Shown: piece by piece, positions 37,249 through 49,231 of the stretch
Layout: the number at the start of each line of letters is the position of its first letter
Position numbering within the stretch: the stretch's first letter is position 1
Assembly: GCF_030445035.2 (NCBI RefSeq)
Contig: NC_080677.1
Location: 108,001,513-108,065,512, forward strand
Direction: 5' to 3'
Source of the DNA: Dasypus novemcinctus
Taxonomy: Eukaryota > Chordata > Mammalia > Cingulata > Dasypodidae
Length of the DNA: 64,000 bases
Program-made: the position numbers and the translations under genes
The notes under the pieces: generated by a model
Told to the model about the DNA's origin: nothing
What the model saw: only the letters and a program-made list of their open reading frames with translations
The model's database searches: none

Positions 37249-37962
37249 TTTTATTGTAACCTTCTCAGTATATTTGATTTTTTGTGATATGTTTGACAGA
37301 TCCATTTCTCATTTTTGTTTCTGTATATTTTTAAAATAGTTTGTGGTTATCCTGGAGATATATATTATACAACCTACATCTATAACCTACTAATTTCCCT
37401 CATTTTTTAAGGACAGTTTTGCTAGATAAAGAGTTTTGGCTGGCAGATTTTCTTTCAGTACTTTAACTATATCATACCACTGCCTTCTGGCCTCCATGGT
37501 TTCTGATGAAAAATCAGCATTTACTCTTATTGAAGATCCCTTATATGTGATGAATTACTTTTCTCTTGCTGCTTTCATAATTCTCTCTTTATCTTTGGCT
37601 TTTGACATTCTGATAAATGTATGTGTCTCAGAGGAAGACTACTAGGATTTATTCTGTTGGAGTACCTTGAGTTTTTGTATGTATATTTATGTCTTTCATA
37701 AGAGTGGGAAATTTTTGGCCATTATTTCCTCAAACATTCTTTCTACTCCTTTTCCTTTCTCTTCTCCTTCTGGAACATCCATAACACAGATGTTTGTATA
37801 CTTCATGCTGTCACCCAAATCCCTGAGACTCTGCTCAATTTTTTTCATTCTTTTCTTTATCTGTTCTTCTGTCTGTAAGATTTCTATTGTCCTGTCTTCT
37901 AGTTTCCTGGTTCTTTCTTCTGCCTGTTCAAATCTGCTGCTGTATGCCTCTAGTGTATTTTT

Positions 37963-38362
37963 TAAAATTTCTCTCCCCTCCCCCTTTGCCTCCTGTTGTC
38001 TGCAGTCAGTGTCCATTTGCTGTGTGTTCTTCTGTGTCTGCTTGTATTCTTGTCAGTGGCACCCGGAACCTGTCTCATTTTGTTGCGTCATCTTGCTGCG
38101 TCAGCTCTCCATGTGTGTGGCGCCATTCCTGGACAGGTTCCACTTTTTTTTTTCTGTGCTGGGCGGCTCTCCTTACAGGGTGCACTCCTTGTGCACAGGG
38201 CTCCCTTATGCGGGGACACCCCTGCGTGGCACGGCACTCCTTGCATGCATCAGCACTGAGCATGGGCCAGCTCATCACACGGGTCAGGAGGCCCTGAATT
38301 TGAACCTTGGACCTCCCATGTGGTAGGTGGATGCCCTATCCATTGGGCTAAATCCGCTTCCC
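37963..38362 (-). repeat. DAS SINE, long form, in L1 ORF1
   Basis: Complete minus-strand unit. A perfect 17-base target-site duplication, GCCTCTAGTGTATTTTT, lies at 37946-37962 and 38363-38379. It cuts the antisense ORF1 reading frame. Confidence 0.95.
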
Positions 38363-39309
38363 GCCTCTAGTGTATTTTTAATCTCTACTATTTTGCCTTT
38401 CATCTCCAAAACTTCTGTTATGTTTCTTTTTGTACTTTCAAATTATTTTTTATGCTCCCACATTGTCTTCTTAATATCCTATATCTGTTTATGTATATTT
38501 TTCCTCATCTGCTTGAATTGATTTAGGAGATTTGTTTGAACATCTTCGATTAGTTGTTCCAACATCTGAGTGTCCTCTAAAGTTTTAATTTGTTCACTAG
38601 ACTGAGCGTCCTGTTTCTTGGTTTGACTTGTAATTTTTTGCTGATATCTAGGCAGCTCATTATCTTGATTAGGTAACTCTGAATGTCTGTTTCTCCCCAT
38701 TGTTCAGGGTTTTATTGTTGACTGACTTTGTGTTAATGCTCTTCTTTGAGGCTTGGTTTAATTTACTCTAGACCTTTAGAATGGCCCATGTTTAACTGTT
38801 TAGATTTTATCAGCTCTTCTTCCTCTGATTCTTGCCCTAGATATACAATGCAATTTTTAATATTGCACTTTTTGTGCAATTGTTTCATCTCCAGGAAAGC
38901 AATTCCTTTCCTCTGTTTCTTCTCTGGAAATCTTGATCTGTTTTGTTTTTGTGCAGACTTCTCTTCCCAGCTCCTGTGATATGTTTAAATTCTCTCCCTC
39001 ACTCAGTGCCTTACACTTACACTTTTCACTTACACTTTCCTTACACTTTTCAGTTCTGGGACCCATCCCGTCTTAAAGCAGTTCGGTTTAAACCCCACCC
39101 CCTCTTTTTTTTTTTTTTTTTTTTCCTATGGGGATTTTCTTCCTCTGGTCTCTTCCCTGTTAGTGTATCCTGTTCTGGAGAGCCAGAAGGGTCAGTCCAG
39201 AAAGGTAGGTCACTTAGACAAGTCTGTTTTGCCTTTAGGTGTCTAGCTGGCTGAAACTGGATTGAGTGAGGGCACAACAGTTCTTACCAACCTTTCTAAT
39301 GTGGTCTCT

Positions 39310-39352
39310 CTTTTTTCATTTCTTTTCTTTTCTTTTCTTTTTCTTTTTTTAT
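39310..39352. repeat. TTTTC-rich low-complexity run
   Basis: Repeated CTTTT pentamers in the 5' UTR part of the L1. Confidence 0.7.
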
Positions 39353-40017
39353 CCTCAGAGTCCTATTGTGTTTGGCGCTCCTCAGCAGCTCATTTTCCAC
39401 CCTGGGTCTCTATGGACTTCAGTTCCTGTGCCTGGATATGCATGGAGGTCAAAATCACTATTGTATGTCTACAGTCTCAGCCTGCAATGAGAGGGAGCCC
39501 GGGTCATGCTGCCTCTGTGTGCCTCCCCAGGAAGGGGGAGGGGAGCAGGGGCCAACCAGCTACCAGGGCAGAACTCTCCTACTTGAGATTTTTTTGTTTC
39601 ATTAATTCAGCATTTGTGGAATCCTTCTCCATTCTCTTCCATCTTCCAGAGTTCTAAGCAAATAAAATTTTCCCTTTTATTCACTAAATCTCTGGGAAGG
39701 CATTTTCAGGAGATGTCTTACATCACCAAGTTGATCAGCACTAGTCACTATTTTTTAACTGGACTGACAACTTGATAATACAACCCTCAAAACATTTTTT
39801 TTTTCAAAAGTGTTCTAAAATCTATTTAATTCCAGTCAGCGCCATTGCCAATACCTACTACCCCAACTCTATTTGATATATGCCTTTCTAAACCTAGTTA
39901 TTGGTACTTTTGAGTTTATCATACTTCTGTGGGACCATTCCTTTAGTCTCTTTCTTTCAACCATTTTGTCCAACTGAAAGAATTCACTGAAGGCCATATA
40001 GTCCAATCAGAGGTCTT

Positions 40018-40438
40018 TTTTTTTTTTTAAAGATTTATTTATTTTTATTTATTTCTCTCCCCTTCCCCCCCACCCCAGTTGTCTGTTCTCTGTGTCTATT
40101 TGCTGCGTCTTCTTTGTTCACTTCTGTTGTTGTCAGTGGCACGGGAATCTGTGTTTCTTTTTATTGCGTCATCTTGTTGTGTCAGCTCTCCGTGTGGGTG
40201 GCACCATTCCTGGGCAGGCTGCACTTTCTTTCGTGCTGGGCGGCTCTCCTTACCGGGAGCACTCCTTGCGCGTGGAGCTCCCTTACACGGGGGACACCCC
40301 TGCATGGCACGGCACTCCTTGCACGCATCAGCACTGCACATGGGCCAGCTCCACACAGGTCAAGGAGGACCAGGGTTTGAACCGCGGACCTCCCATGTGG
40401 TAGATGGACGCCCTAACCACTGGGCCAAGTCCGTTTCC
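40018..40438 (-). repeat. DAS SINE, long form
   Basis: Complete minus-strand unit. A perfect 14-base target-site duplication, CAATCAGAGGTCTT, lies at 40004-40017 and 40439-40452. Confidence 0.95.
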
Positions 40439-43274
40439 CAATCAGAGGTCTTGATAAAAGGTTTGAATATCTTTCCCTTGATTTGGTATTTACTCCAAGG
40501 GAATATTAAACAATTTTTTTGCTCAAAGCATTTATAAATCTTATCTTTCAAAAGTTGGATAAGAACGGTTGCATCTTTCAGCCTCATAAATCCTGAAATT
40601 TCTGGATTCTTTTTTCCATACTATCCTTGTCTAAAAACAGGGAATTCTTTTCTGTCATCTCTTTCTTATTGTATCTTATCAAATACAACTAATTGCAACC
40701 AAATCATACCTCCAACTTTCTGTCTTAAAACCTCTTCACCCAAACACACACTTTCACTAAGTGCATCGTCTCCCTTCTGAGTTATCACAGGCAGCACCAA
40801 ATGCTTTGCCATTACATGACACGGGCTGTCAATTTCCAGCCTCCTGTAAGTTGTCTCACTAGGCATTGCCCCTTAAGCCAATATCACATATTTTCAGATT
40901 TTATTATGGTAACACCCTACTGTTGCTACCAACGTCAGTATTAAACTCTTTTGCTCTGTACAACCAAAAATCCTCAAATTTAGTGGTTAATAACAACAAA
41001 CATTTATTTCTTGCTCATAGATCTCTGTACCAGTTGATCTATGCTGGGCTCTAGTTGGCTGATGGACTAGCCCATACAGGAGTGAAGAGTAGAAGCAAGA
41101 GACGAAATCATATGAATGAATTTATAGCTTCTCTCAGAGGTAGTGTAATTCACAATAACCCAGATGTGGTTGCCCAGAGCAACTCACATGGACAAGCCTG
41201 ACAGGCAGGGAAGATTACTCTACCTACAGGGAATCAAGCATGCATTATACCCTTACAGGGAAGGGAGTGATAATTAGGAACAAGTGTAACAGCTACCACA
41301 GTGACATAATATTGTCTTTATTCAGAAGTTAAATGTGAGTGAAAAGATAATGTATATAGATGCTAAATTGTTATTAATTCTAAATGACCACCATCCCTTT
41401 CTTAGGTCTCTGCATTATAAGAAGAGAAGCCTAGAACTATATTTCCCAGAACCCCCTACCCCAGTGGTTCCAGGTTAGAATTTACCAATAAAAGCAACTC
41501 ACACAAGATTTGGAAGATGGAAGAAAAGATGGAGCCTTATCCTTTTGATGGCAATTGCAACCAGACATACAGGTAGAGATCAGTCGCTGTGGCTTCCCAA
41601 TGAGTTCATGAGACTAATAGGGGGGACTTTCTTAGGGATCCTTGAAGATTTCAGCAGCTCTGCAGTGAGTATAGAGAACTACCCATTTCCATGCTTTATG
41701 CTGGGATCTTCAATTGTGGCTTTCTTGACCGTCGTCCTTAGTTTCCCTAACTGCTTAACCTAATTCCTAAGGTAACCCTTCATACTCAGAGCAAAGACTG
41801 GTTTCTCTTTTCTTAACCAAATCCTGACTGACATAATTCTGGAATGGATTATGAATATATCTGTGAACACAAACATTAAATCATTGTTATATAAAGGAAA
41901 TCCTATGGATGAGTGTTTTGGTGGTTTCTCTTTTCCCCCAAGTAGTTTCGGTGCATTTGAATTCTTTCCTCTAGTACCTCTTCATAAATTAGCTAGGATT
42001 ATAAATGTAGATGTAGTTCTGGAACAAAAATGAAGCTGGTTCATACAACATTCAGACTCATGACCTTGATCTCGTGGATGCTATAATTGATATGTTAAGT
42101 AGCCTTCTGAATGCTCTGGCTATTTTAAGGAGAAGGTTTCCTATTCTTTGGCTCTCTGGGAAGCTAAGTATTAAGTGTATGTTTAAAGTGATTTGCAGGG
42201 GCTAAGAAAGCCTTGTCATGATCTCAGAAATACTGAACTCTGCCATCTGGCATCTGCTCCATCTATAATATAGTTCCAGGCCAGACTTTTCTGCAGTATT
42301 GTGACCTTTCTATGAAAGAGAACATTTTATGAAATACAGAATTTAGCCATGAACATTTGTAGAACAGCCAACAGATCTATTGCTAAAAATATTCTTACAT
42401 GTGATTAATACTAATACATGTTTTAATACATATTTATAAGTGTGAAAACATGAGATAGATCAAAAACACATTTTAGAATAAATATATCTACAGTGTGATT
42501 TTATTATCCATACATCAAACATAACCTTTGTGTCTGAGCTTTCTCCTGCTTTCTTACTTTCTTTCAACCAAAAAAGGAAGAATGTTAGTGAAGAAAATAA
42601 TTTACTTACCTTATAATCTTACCACTCAGCACCGAGCTATTTATGTAGTGGCAGCTTAACAATATCAGGAAATGTGTAATCTCTAAAATAGGTTAGAACA
42701 ATCAAAGCTTTGTTTATACTGGCAAAGCATTGCAAGAACATACAAATTTGGAAATGTTGGCATAGATCAATCCAAGGTGATTTGGGGAAAATACATGACT
42801 TATCCTACCTATTTTTCTACTAGTGAATTTCAGTGGCTTCTGGTATTCCATTAGAATCCTGGTCCAGAAATTTATAGACCTTAGATTTTCAAACGTATTT
42901 TCTCGGTAAACATATTTTTTTAATCTTTGCCAATTCTAATATCCTTAAACCATGAGACCTAAATATTTGAAACATTCTTCTATGGAAATATGTGCTTGAG
43001 TTGAAAGGAATCTGAAATCATCTAAACCAATTTCCACCCAGTGCAGGATTTCCTTTAATAGCATCCTCATGTGTTCATCCTTCTTCTAATATTTTCACTA
43101 ACGAGACTATCACTAACTCACAGTTTCATTAATAAGAACTGAAATGTCTGTGACAGAATTCAGTACTCAATACAATCAGCTTGTGGTCAGAAGATTCATA
43201 AATAAATTAATGGAATCCATAGCCCCAAACCCTAGCTTTACCTTTTAGTTGCACATCCTTCTTCTTCCTCACTG
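40439..43274. other. Intergenic, mostly unassigned
   Basis: 40950-41260 is a copy of the unnamed family at 29.8-30.2 kb. 41400-41830 (TATATTTCCCAGAACCCCCT, AGATTTGGAAGATGGAAG) also looks like an old repeat. From 41.85 to 43.27 kb I see no repeat, gene or RNA. Short open frames lack splice or family support. Confidence 0.45.
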
Positions 43275-43532
43275 TATCTGTTTCCTAGGGCTGCTGCAAC
43301 AAATTACCACAACCTGGGTGGCATCAAACACAGAAATTTGTTCTCTCAACTTCTGGAGGAAGGTGTGTTGTGGGCCACCCTCCCTCCACAGGCTCTAGGG
43401 AAGAATCTTCCCTTGACTCTTACAGTGTCTGGAGGCTCCAGGTGTTCCTTGGCTTGTGGCCACATCGCTCCAATCTCTGCCTCCTCTCTGTTGTCTCTCC
43501 TCCTCTGTGACTATCTTAAAAAAGAGACACGT

Positions 43533-43639
43533 GTGCTCACTTTGGCAGCACATATACTAAAATTGGAATGATACAGAGAAGATTATCACGGCCCATGCGC
43601 AAGGATGATACACAAATTTGTGAAGTGTTTCATATTTTT
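43533..43639 (+). pseudogene. U6 snRNA pseudogene (5' part of a chimera)
   Basis: A 107-base match to U6 from GTGCTC to the terminal T-run, including CAGCACATATACTAAAATTG and ATACAGAGAAGATTA. The ACAGAGA box is kept, but about a dozen substitutions are visible (for example GTGCTCACTTTGG for the usual GTGCTCGCTTCGG). The flanks are LTR sequence with no U6-type upstream promoter, and the 3' end runs into unrelated polyadenylated sequence. It is a retrocopy, not a functional gene. Confidence 0.93.
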
Positions 43640-43700
43640 GCATGTTTTCTAAAGCAACTAATTTAATAAAATCACTATTGTGAGGACTTTAAAAAAAAAA
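43640..43700 (+). pseudogene. mRNA 3'-end fragment fused to U6, with poly-A
   Basis: 51 bases unrelated to U6 contain AATAAA (43665-43670), then 20 bases later a run of ten A (43691-43700). This is the architecture of a polyadenylated mRNA 3' end joined directly to U6. The donor transcript is not identifiable by eye. Target-site copies flank the whole chimera (43518-43532 and 43695-43709, 13 of 15 identical). Confidence 0.8.
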
Positions 43701-43890
43701 GATGCACGTCATTGCACCTAGGACCCACCTGGATAATCCGAGATAAGAACCTCCTCTTGAGATCCTGAACTTAATCATATCCTTTCCTATCTTAAGGTAA
43801 TACTCACTCTTTTACCATAAATAATATTCACAGATTCCAGGCACCACATGGACATATTTTTTGAGGAAGCTACCATTCAACCCACTATAC

Positions 43891-45049
43891 CCATTAATAC
43901 CCATCAGACACTTAACAAATAGCAAAACTGATTCATTTACTCTTCCTCTCTATCATATTAGAAGAGCAAAGTCCCAAGGGAGCAGAAGTAAAAGCTACTG
44001 TTTTAAACAGAGCAACATCCAAATAAGACTTCTCCGTAAATATCTGAAGTTATTTTTGTTTGAAAAATGCTTGCACCTATAGATATAGTCAAAGGAGAAT
44101 CAAGTAAAGAAAGATTTTCAGACTTGCTTGGGTAAGTGATATGAACTGAGGATGTAATTGAATTATGTATTTATTAGTATTTTATTAAGTATTTTATCAA
44201 AGAATACATCTGTGCACAATCAAAAATGACTCTCCTCTACCCCAGACCTCTATCACTTCCTAGATGTAATCATTATCAATATTTTTTTCTATTATTTTAT
44301 CCTTTTAGAAAATTCCCATGCAAATACTTACCCATCCCTTTCCCCCCAATTTTTTTTTTCATATAATTGGGAGCACAATACACTCTATTCTATAGTTGAG
44401 TTTATCATTTATCTTGAATATCTTTCCATATTAATACACCCTCTTGTAACTACATAATTTAATATTTAAAACAATAATTCTTCCTTGATACTTCAAATAT
44501 TTTTCAGCTAAGAAAAAAAGAGTATGAGATTTAAAGAATGGTGTGTATGTGTATGTAGGTGATGGGGATGGGTTAAAGGAAATCCGCTCAGTTCCCATAA
44601 CTGAAGCAGGCTGAAATATAAGTTCCTACTAGTAGTTCTTCTGTTTAATCAGACTCCCAAACCTCCCCCTGCCCCCCGCAAGTGCTGTGGAGAATGCTTT
44701 CAAACTATTTGTTCCTCTAGCAATCAGCCAGATTTAAATTTCAAAAAAAAGTGATTTCAATTTTTTAAATTTTATGTAAAAGAAAATAACGTAAGTCTTT
44801 CTAAGGCTGCAAGAGTACAAAAGTCATCCCACCTGTGCTCAAACACCATCAAGGACAGTGGCTTCCTTGCTAAATAAGACAGCACCGTCTCTCCCTTTGC
44901 CTCCAGCTGGAAAATTACTTTTGAACATTCTGTAACTTTTTGTTCAAATGCTTTAAAAAGCTGGCAGGACAAAGACCCTCCATGTGGACTCCTTTGAAAA
45001 TATGTCTTTTCCACAAGATATAATAGCTTTTACCCAGAAAGGCTGAACA
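43891..45049. other. Intergenic, no gene seen
   Basis: Around 44.2-44.45 kb the wording (TTTCATATAATTGGGAGCAC, TTATCTTGAATATCTTTCCA) resembles an old LINE tail. Otherwise nothing is recognisable. Confidence 0.4.
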
Positions 45050-45290
45050 GTGTAATGGTGCAGACTGGCAGCACTAGAACCCAACTTTGTGAGTTTATGT
45101 CTGGGCTCTGCCCCTATTGTCTGTGTGATATGAGACACGTTATTTAATCTCTCTATGCCTCGGATTTCTGATCTGTGAAATGGGAATACTACTACTACTT
45201 ACCTTCCAGAGTTGTGAAGATTAAATGAGTTGATAAATAATAGTGCTTAGAATAATGCTTGTTAAATGCAAGTGTTCAGTAATTGCTAAT
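45050..45290 (+). repeat. MIR SINE
   Basis: Nearly full-length MIR order: an AGTGTAATGGTGCAGACTGG head, TCTGGGCTCTGCCCCTATTG, TCTGATCTGTGAAATGGGAA, then TTAAATGAGTTGATAAATAA and an AATAATGCTTGT tail. Confidence 0.8.
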
Positions 45291-45355
45291 TATTATTTCC
45301 CACCACATTCTCTTCCTTTCCTAAAAGTTCCCCAGAAGAATGATAAATAACGTTT

Positions 45356-46281
45356 TGTGAGAGTTTGAAACTTGATAGACCCCCAGAAAATCATGTTCTT
45401 AAAGCTAATCCAGGGAAGCGGATGTGGCGCAACTGATGGAGCATCCACCTACCATATGGAGGGTCCAGGGTTCAATTCCCAGGGCCTCCTGACCCGTGTG
45501 GTGAGCTGGCCCACGCACAGTGCTGGCACACACAAGGAGTGCCGTGCCACGCAGGGACACCCCTGTGTAGGGGTGCCCCACATTCAAGGAGAGCCGCCTT
45601 GGTGAAAAAAGCGCAGCCTGCCCAGGAGTGGCGCCACACACACAGAGAGCTGACGTAGCAAGACAGCACAATAGAAAAGAGACGCAGTTTCCCAGTGCTG
45701 CCCAATAATGCAAGCGGATGCAGAAGAACACACAGCAAATGGGCAGAGAGAGCAGACAACTGGGGGGCAGGGGAGAGAAATAAATAAAATAAATCTTTAG
45801 GAGAAATAAAATAAAATAAAGCTAACCCATTCCTGTGGGTATAAACCTATTGCAGGTGGGAACTTTTGATTAGGTAATTTCAGTTAAGGGGCTTTTTGAC
45901 TAGGTTACTTCAGTTAAAGCATGCCCCAGGGTGAGTCATAATCCTTTTACTGGGGTTCTTTATAATATAATCTCTAAATACAGAGTGAGAAGGAGAGAAA
46001 CCCATAGAAGCTGAGAGAGAAAAGCCAAGGAAGCCAGAAGTTGAAAGAAAACCAGAAGAGAAGGGAGAGACCAGCAGATGCCACCATGTGCCTTGTCATG
46101 TGATAGAGAAGTCCAGGGTCACTAGCAGCCAGTCTTTGGGGAGAAAGCATTGCCTGATGGTGCCTTAATTTGAATATTTTCATGGCTTCAGAACTGTAAA
46201 CTTGTAAGCTAATAAACCTCTTTGTTAAAAACCAACCCATTTCTGGCATGTTGCATTTAGGCAGCCTCAAAGGCTAAAACA
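45356..46281 (+). repeat. ERVL-type solo LTR (family B), with a SINE inside
   Basis: It starts TGTGAGAGTTTGAAAC and ends GGCTAAAACA. It shares GTGGGAACTTTTGATTA, TTTCTGGCATGTTGCATT-type ends and the AACTGTAAACTTGTAAGC motif with the copy at 31.7-32.2 kb. Five-base target-site copies CGTTT (45351-45355) and CATTT (46282-46286) differ at one base. Confidence 0.8.
45412..45817 (+). repeat. DAS SINE, long form, nested in the LTR
   Basis: Sense element with head GGATGTGGCGCAACTGATGG, B box AGGGTTCAATTCCC, and tail AAATAAAATAAATCTTT. Target-site copies are AAAGCTAATCC (45401-45411) and AAAGCTAACC (45818-45827). Confidence 0.92.
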
Positions 46282-46383
46282 CATTTTAATTCCTTAGATC
46301 GGGTGTCAGCAGAATATAGCCCATTGGCCAAATCTGGTTCATCACAGGTTTTCATAAGCCCATGAGATAAGAATAGTTTTTAC

Positions 46384-46782
46384 GGGAAGCGGATGTGACA
46401 CAAGCGATTCGGCTCCCATCTACCATATAGAAGGTCCAGGGTTCAATTCCCATGGCCTCCTGGTGAAGGCGAGCTGGCCCAAGTGGAGAGCTGCCCATGT
46501 GGAGTGCTGGCCCACACGGAGAGCTGGTAGAGCAAGATGACACAACAAAAAGAGACACAGAGGACAGACAGTAAAAGACATAGCAGACCAGAGAGCTGAG
46601 GTTGTACAAGAGATTGAGTGGCTCTCTCCCACTCTGGAAGGTCCCAGGATTGATTCCTTGTGCTACCTAAAGAGAAGACAAGCAGACACAGAAAACGCAC
46701 AGAGAATAGACACAGAAAGCAGACAACAAGCAAAAACAATGTGTGGGTGGGTGGGGGAGATAAATAAATCTTTTTTTAAAAA
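46384..46782 (+). repeat. DAS SINE, dimeric form
   Basis: First head GGATGTGACACAAGCGATTC; second tRNA-like unit GGTCCCAGGATTGATTCCTT near 46645; tail GATAAATAAATCTTTTTTT plus A. A perfect 15-base target-site duplication, AAGAATAGTTTTTAC, lies at 46369-46383 and 46783-46797. Confidence 0.95.
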
Positions 46783-47180
46783 AAGAATAGTTTTTACTTT
46801 TGAAATAGTTGGGAAAAAAATCCAAAGAAGAATATTTTATGGCACATGAAAATTCTATGAGATTCTAAGTACAGTTTTCATAAGTAAAGTTTCAGTGGTA
46901 CACAGCCATGCTCATTCATTTATGTATGTATGGGTGCATTTGTGCTACATCAGCAAAGTTGAGTAGTTGCAACAGAGACTGAATGGCCTGCAAAGACTAA
47001 AATATTTGCTATCTGGTCCTTTAGAGAAAGAGTTTGCCAACCCCTCCTCTGGAGTATTCGTCTCCTGTGTCTGCCCCTCCTGGTCTTACTGCACCCCAGT
47101 GTTCTCATTTCTGGTACCTTAGCGGCTGACTAGAAGGAAATTACCTACAAAGAACATTTTATGTTTTTATTCCAATGGGG

Positions 47181-47217
47181 AAGAAAGGAAGAAAGGAAGG
47201 AGGGAGGGAGGGCAGGC
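47181..47217. repeat. GGAA/GGGA purine microsatellite
   Basis: AAGAAAGGAAGAAAGGAAGG followed by AGGGAGGGAGGG: short imperfect tetranucleotide repeats. Confidence 0.8.
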
Positions 47218-49004
47218 GAGAATCAGACAAAGAAGGAAGGGAGTATATAGACCTCACCAGAGTGGAAAGGAGGAAATAGAAATTTTTATTGTAACCTCTC
47301 AGAAAGAGGGTGATGAAATATTCTAAGTTTGAATATTCCAAAAGTGTTTTTCAATTCTGATGTTATTTTTTTTTTAAGAACAGCACAGTTAACACTATTT
47401 ATAAAGAAGACATAAGGAAATATATTCATAAACAGAATAACTAGTGTTATTCTGATGTGAGGTTGAATAGTTATCTAAATTTAACATCTTTTTCCAGTTT
47501 ACATGGGAAGATTTGTTCAGTTCTTAGGGAGTAAACAGATGTCTTAATTCCTAAACATTGAGTGATTCTTGACATGGACAGACATTTAAGAAAAATGCAT
47601 ATGTTATAAATGATCTTTCCATTCTCATAGCAGTCCACCCTAGGTGTTATATTATAACCAAAGTCTGTCTGCCTTTCGGTCACACACCTCAGCATCCCTC
47701 CCCACCTCCCTGCACCCCAATACTTCCTCCAGTGCAGTCTGAAGATCCACTTGGTTAAAGGAAATGTGCTGCATTCAAGGGGTTCAGATAGTCACTAGAC
47801 CACTCACTTTATATCCCTCCTGTCCACTGGCGAAGTATGTTTTCCTGAGCAATATAACATTTAAAATAGGGCTTCCTGGAAACACTTTAAAATCACAAAA
47901 CACTTCAATTTATGTAGTGCTTGGACATCCATTCTATATTATCAACCTAAGGGAAGAAACTGAAGTTCAGAGATTTGCCCACAGTTGTACAGCTGAGAAC
48001 AAGGCTTGAAGTCACAACTTCTGGCCTCAAGTCCAGGACACCTTGCAGAATAATTTTAGTGGTTAACAGCACAGGCTAAACAGATAGACAGAAAAAGCAG
48101 GCTTTGACTCTGCCTGTGTGAACTTGAGCGTATACTACTCTCTCTAACCCTCATGTGCAAAATGGAGGAAATAGTAGAACCTACCCCACTGGCTGGAGAG
48201 AGGTGAGGAGTCCCTGGTGTGTGTAAAGTACGCAGCGCTGGGTCTGACTCCAGCTCTCCATCAGCGTTCACTGTTACTTGCTGTACTGAAATGACGAAGG
48301 TAGGTCTGAACTAAAACGATGAGAATGTCCAGGGAGGAATCAGTTCAAGAGAATTTCACAGTGTGCACAGGCCTCGGTGATGGGTTCATCATCTGAGATG
48401 GAGGAAGACCCGCCTGGGAGAGCCATGGTGCCATTGACAGAGGAAACTAGGAGAGGCCAGCACAAGGGTGAGGTCCCTAAGGCCAGGGAATAATGGGCTG
48501 GAGGACTGGAGTTCAGAAAGAGGCCATGACGCACTAGAGAGACTACGTCACCCCAGGAGAGGCCGTCGCTGACATGACCACATGGGCTATCACACAGGGA
48601 GCCCCTGAGGGAGAGTGGCAGAGGGCTGAGGACTGGATGGTGAGTACAGCAGAAAGCTAGGCCTGAAAGAAAGCTATCTAAGAAAGCTTAGTTACCTAAG
48701 TGAGGTCAGGGATGAGCAGGAGCACAAGGCACATCTGGGAGGGTAGCAGTATTAAGTTGGACTCAGATGTCAGAGAGAATGAAGTCGCCTGGCTTGGCAG
48801 AATGAAGGGGCAGGACTTCCTACTGAATCACGGAAAGTTATTCCATTAATGTCTAGAGTTACTGCTGTGACATACAAAGATGAGCCAAAAGACAATGCTG
48901 CCCTCATGAAACTCACGGTGGAGGGGACAAGTAAACATATCAAACCGTACTACAGTTAAGAACACTGCTAGAGGCCTAGCCTAAGATCTTGGTTGGGTTT
49001 TGTT
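47218..49004. other. Intergenic with MIR relics
   Basis: 47880-48040 looks like an antisense MIR (AAACTGAAGTTCAGAGATTT, CACAGTTGTACAGCTGAGAA). 48057-48260 looks like a sense MIR (TAGTGGTTAACAGCACAGGC, CTCATGTGCAAAATGGAGGA). 48260-49000 is G/A-rich with nothing I can assign. Confidence 0.5.
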
Positions 49005-49100
49005 TCCTGTTTTTTGTTTTTAAGGAGGTACCAGAGATTGAAGACAGGACCTTGTACCTGTGAAGCCGGCACTCAACCACTGAGCTACACCTGCTCTGCT
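49005..49100 (-). repeat. DAS monomer
   Basis: TTTTTGTTTTTAAGGAGGTA, a degenerate reversed B box (GAGATTGAAGACAGGACC), and CAACCACTGAGCTACACCTG. Confidence 0.75.
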
Positions 49101-49231
49101 AGACTAATTTACGGGGCACAACACATTGGTAGTGGTAAATGAGTTCACATAGATGGTACAGCTTCTATTGGGCCTTGAAGTTTGGACAAGGTTTTAAAAA
49201 AGTTATGGTGAAATATGCATAACAAAAATAT

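Larger units (their letters stand above)
30786..39720 (-). mobile_element. Near-full-length dead L1, antisense, with six insertions
   Basis: From the left: 3' UTR (30.8-31.4 kb), antisense ORF2 (about 31.4-36.95 kb), ORF1 (37.4-38.7 kb) and 5' UTR to about 39.7 kb. Minus-strand residues show RT at 33995-34237 ([20 protein letters not shown]), the endonuclease start near 36.9 kb (NVNGLNSPTKRHRLPERTKK) and coiled-coil ORF1 at 37696-38016. Multiple stops disable all frames. Insertions inside: LTR 31724-32209, SINE 32881-32968, L1 3' UTR copy 33165-33910, LTR 34695-35302, SINEs 37055-37248 and 37963-38362. Without them it is about 6.4 kb. Confidence 0.85.
43275..43890 (+). repeat. MLT1-like LTR, split by a U6 retrosequence
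   Basis: CTAGGGCTGCTGCAACAAAT, TTACCACAACCTGGGTGGCA and the later TTCCTTGGCTTGTGGCCACA are MLT1 wording. The LTR stops at 43532 and resumes at about 43701 with a decayed 3' half ending near CATTCAACCCACTATACC. Confidence 0.75.

Noticed and set aside
43533..43639. Functional U6 snRNA gene
   Set aside because: Several substitutions, no U6 promoter upstream (the flank is an LTR), and fusion to a polyadenylated tail show a retrosequence.
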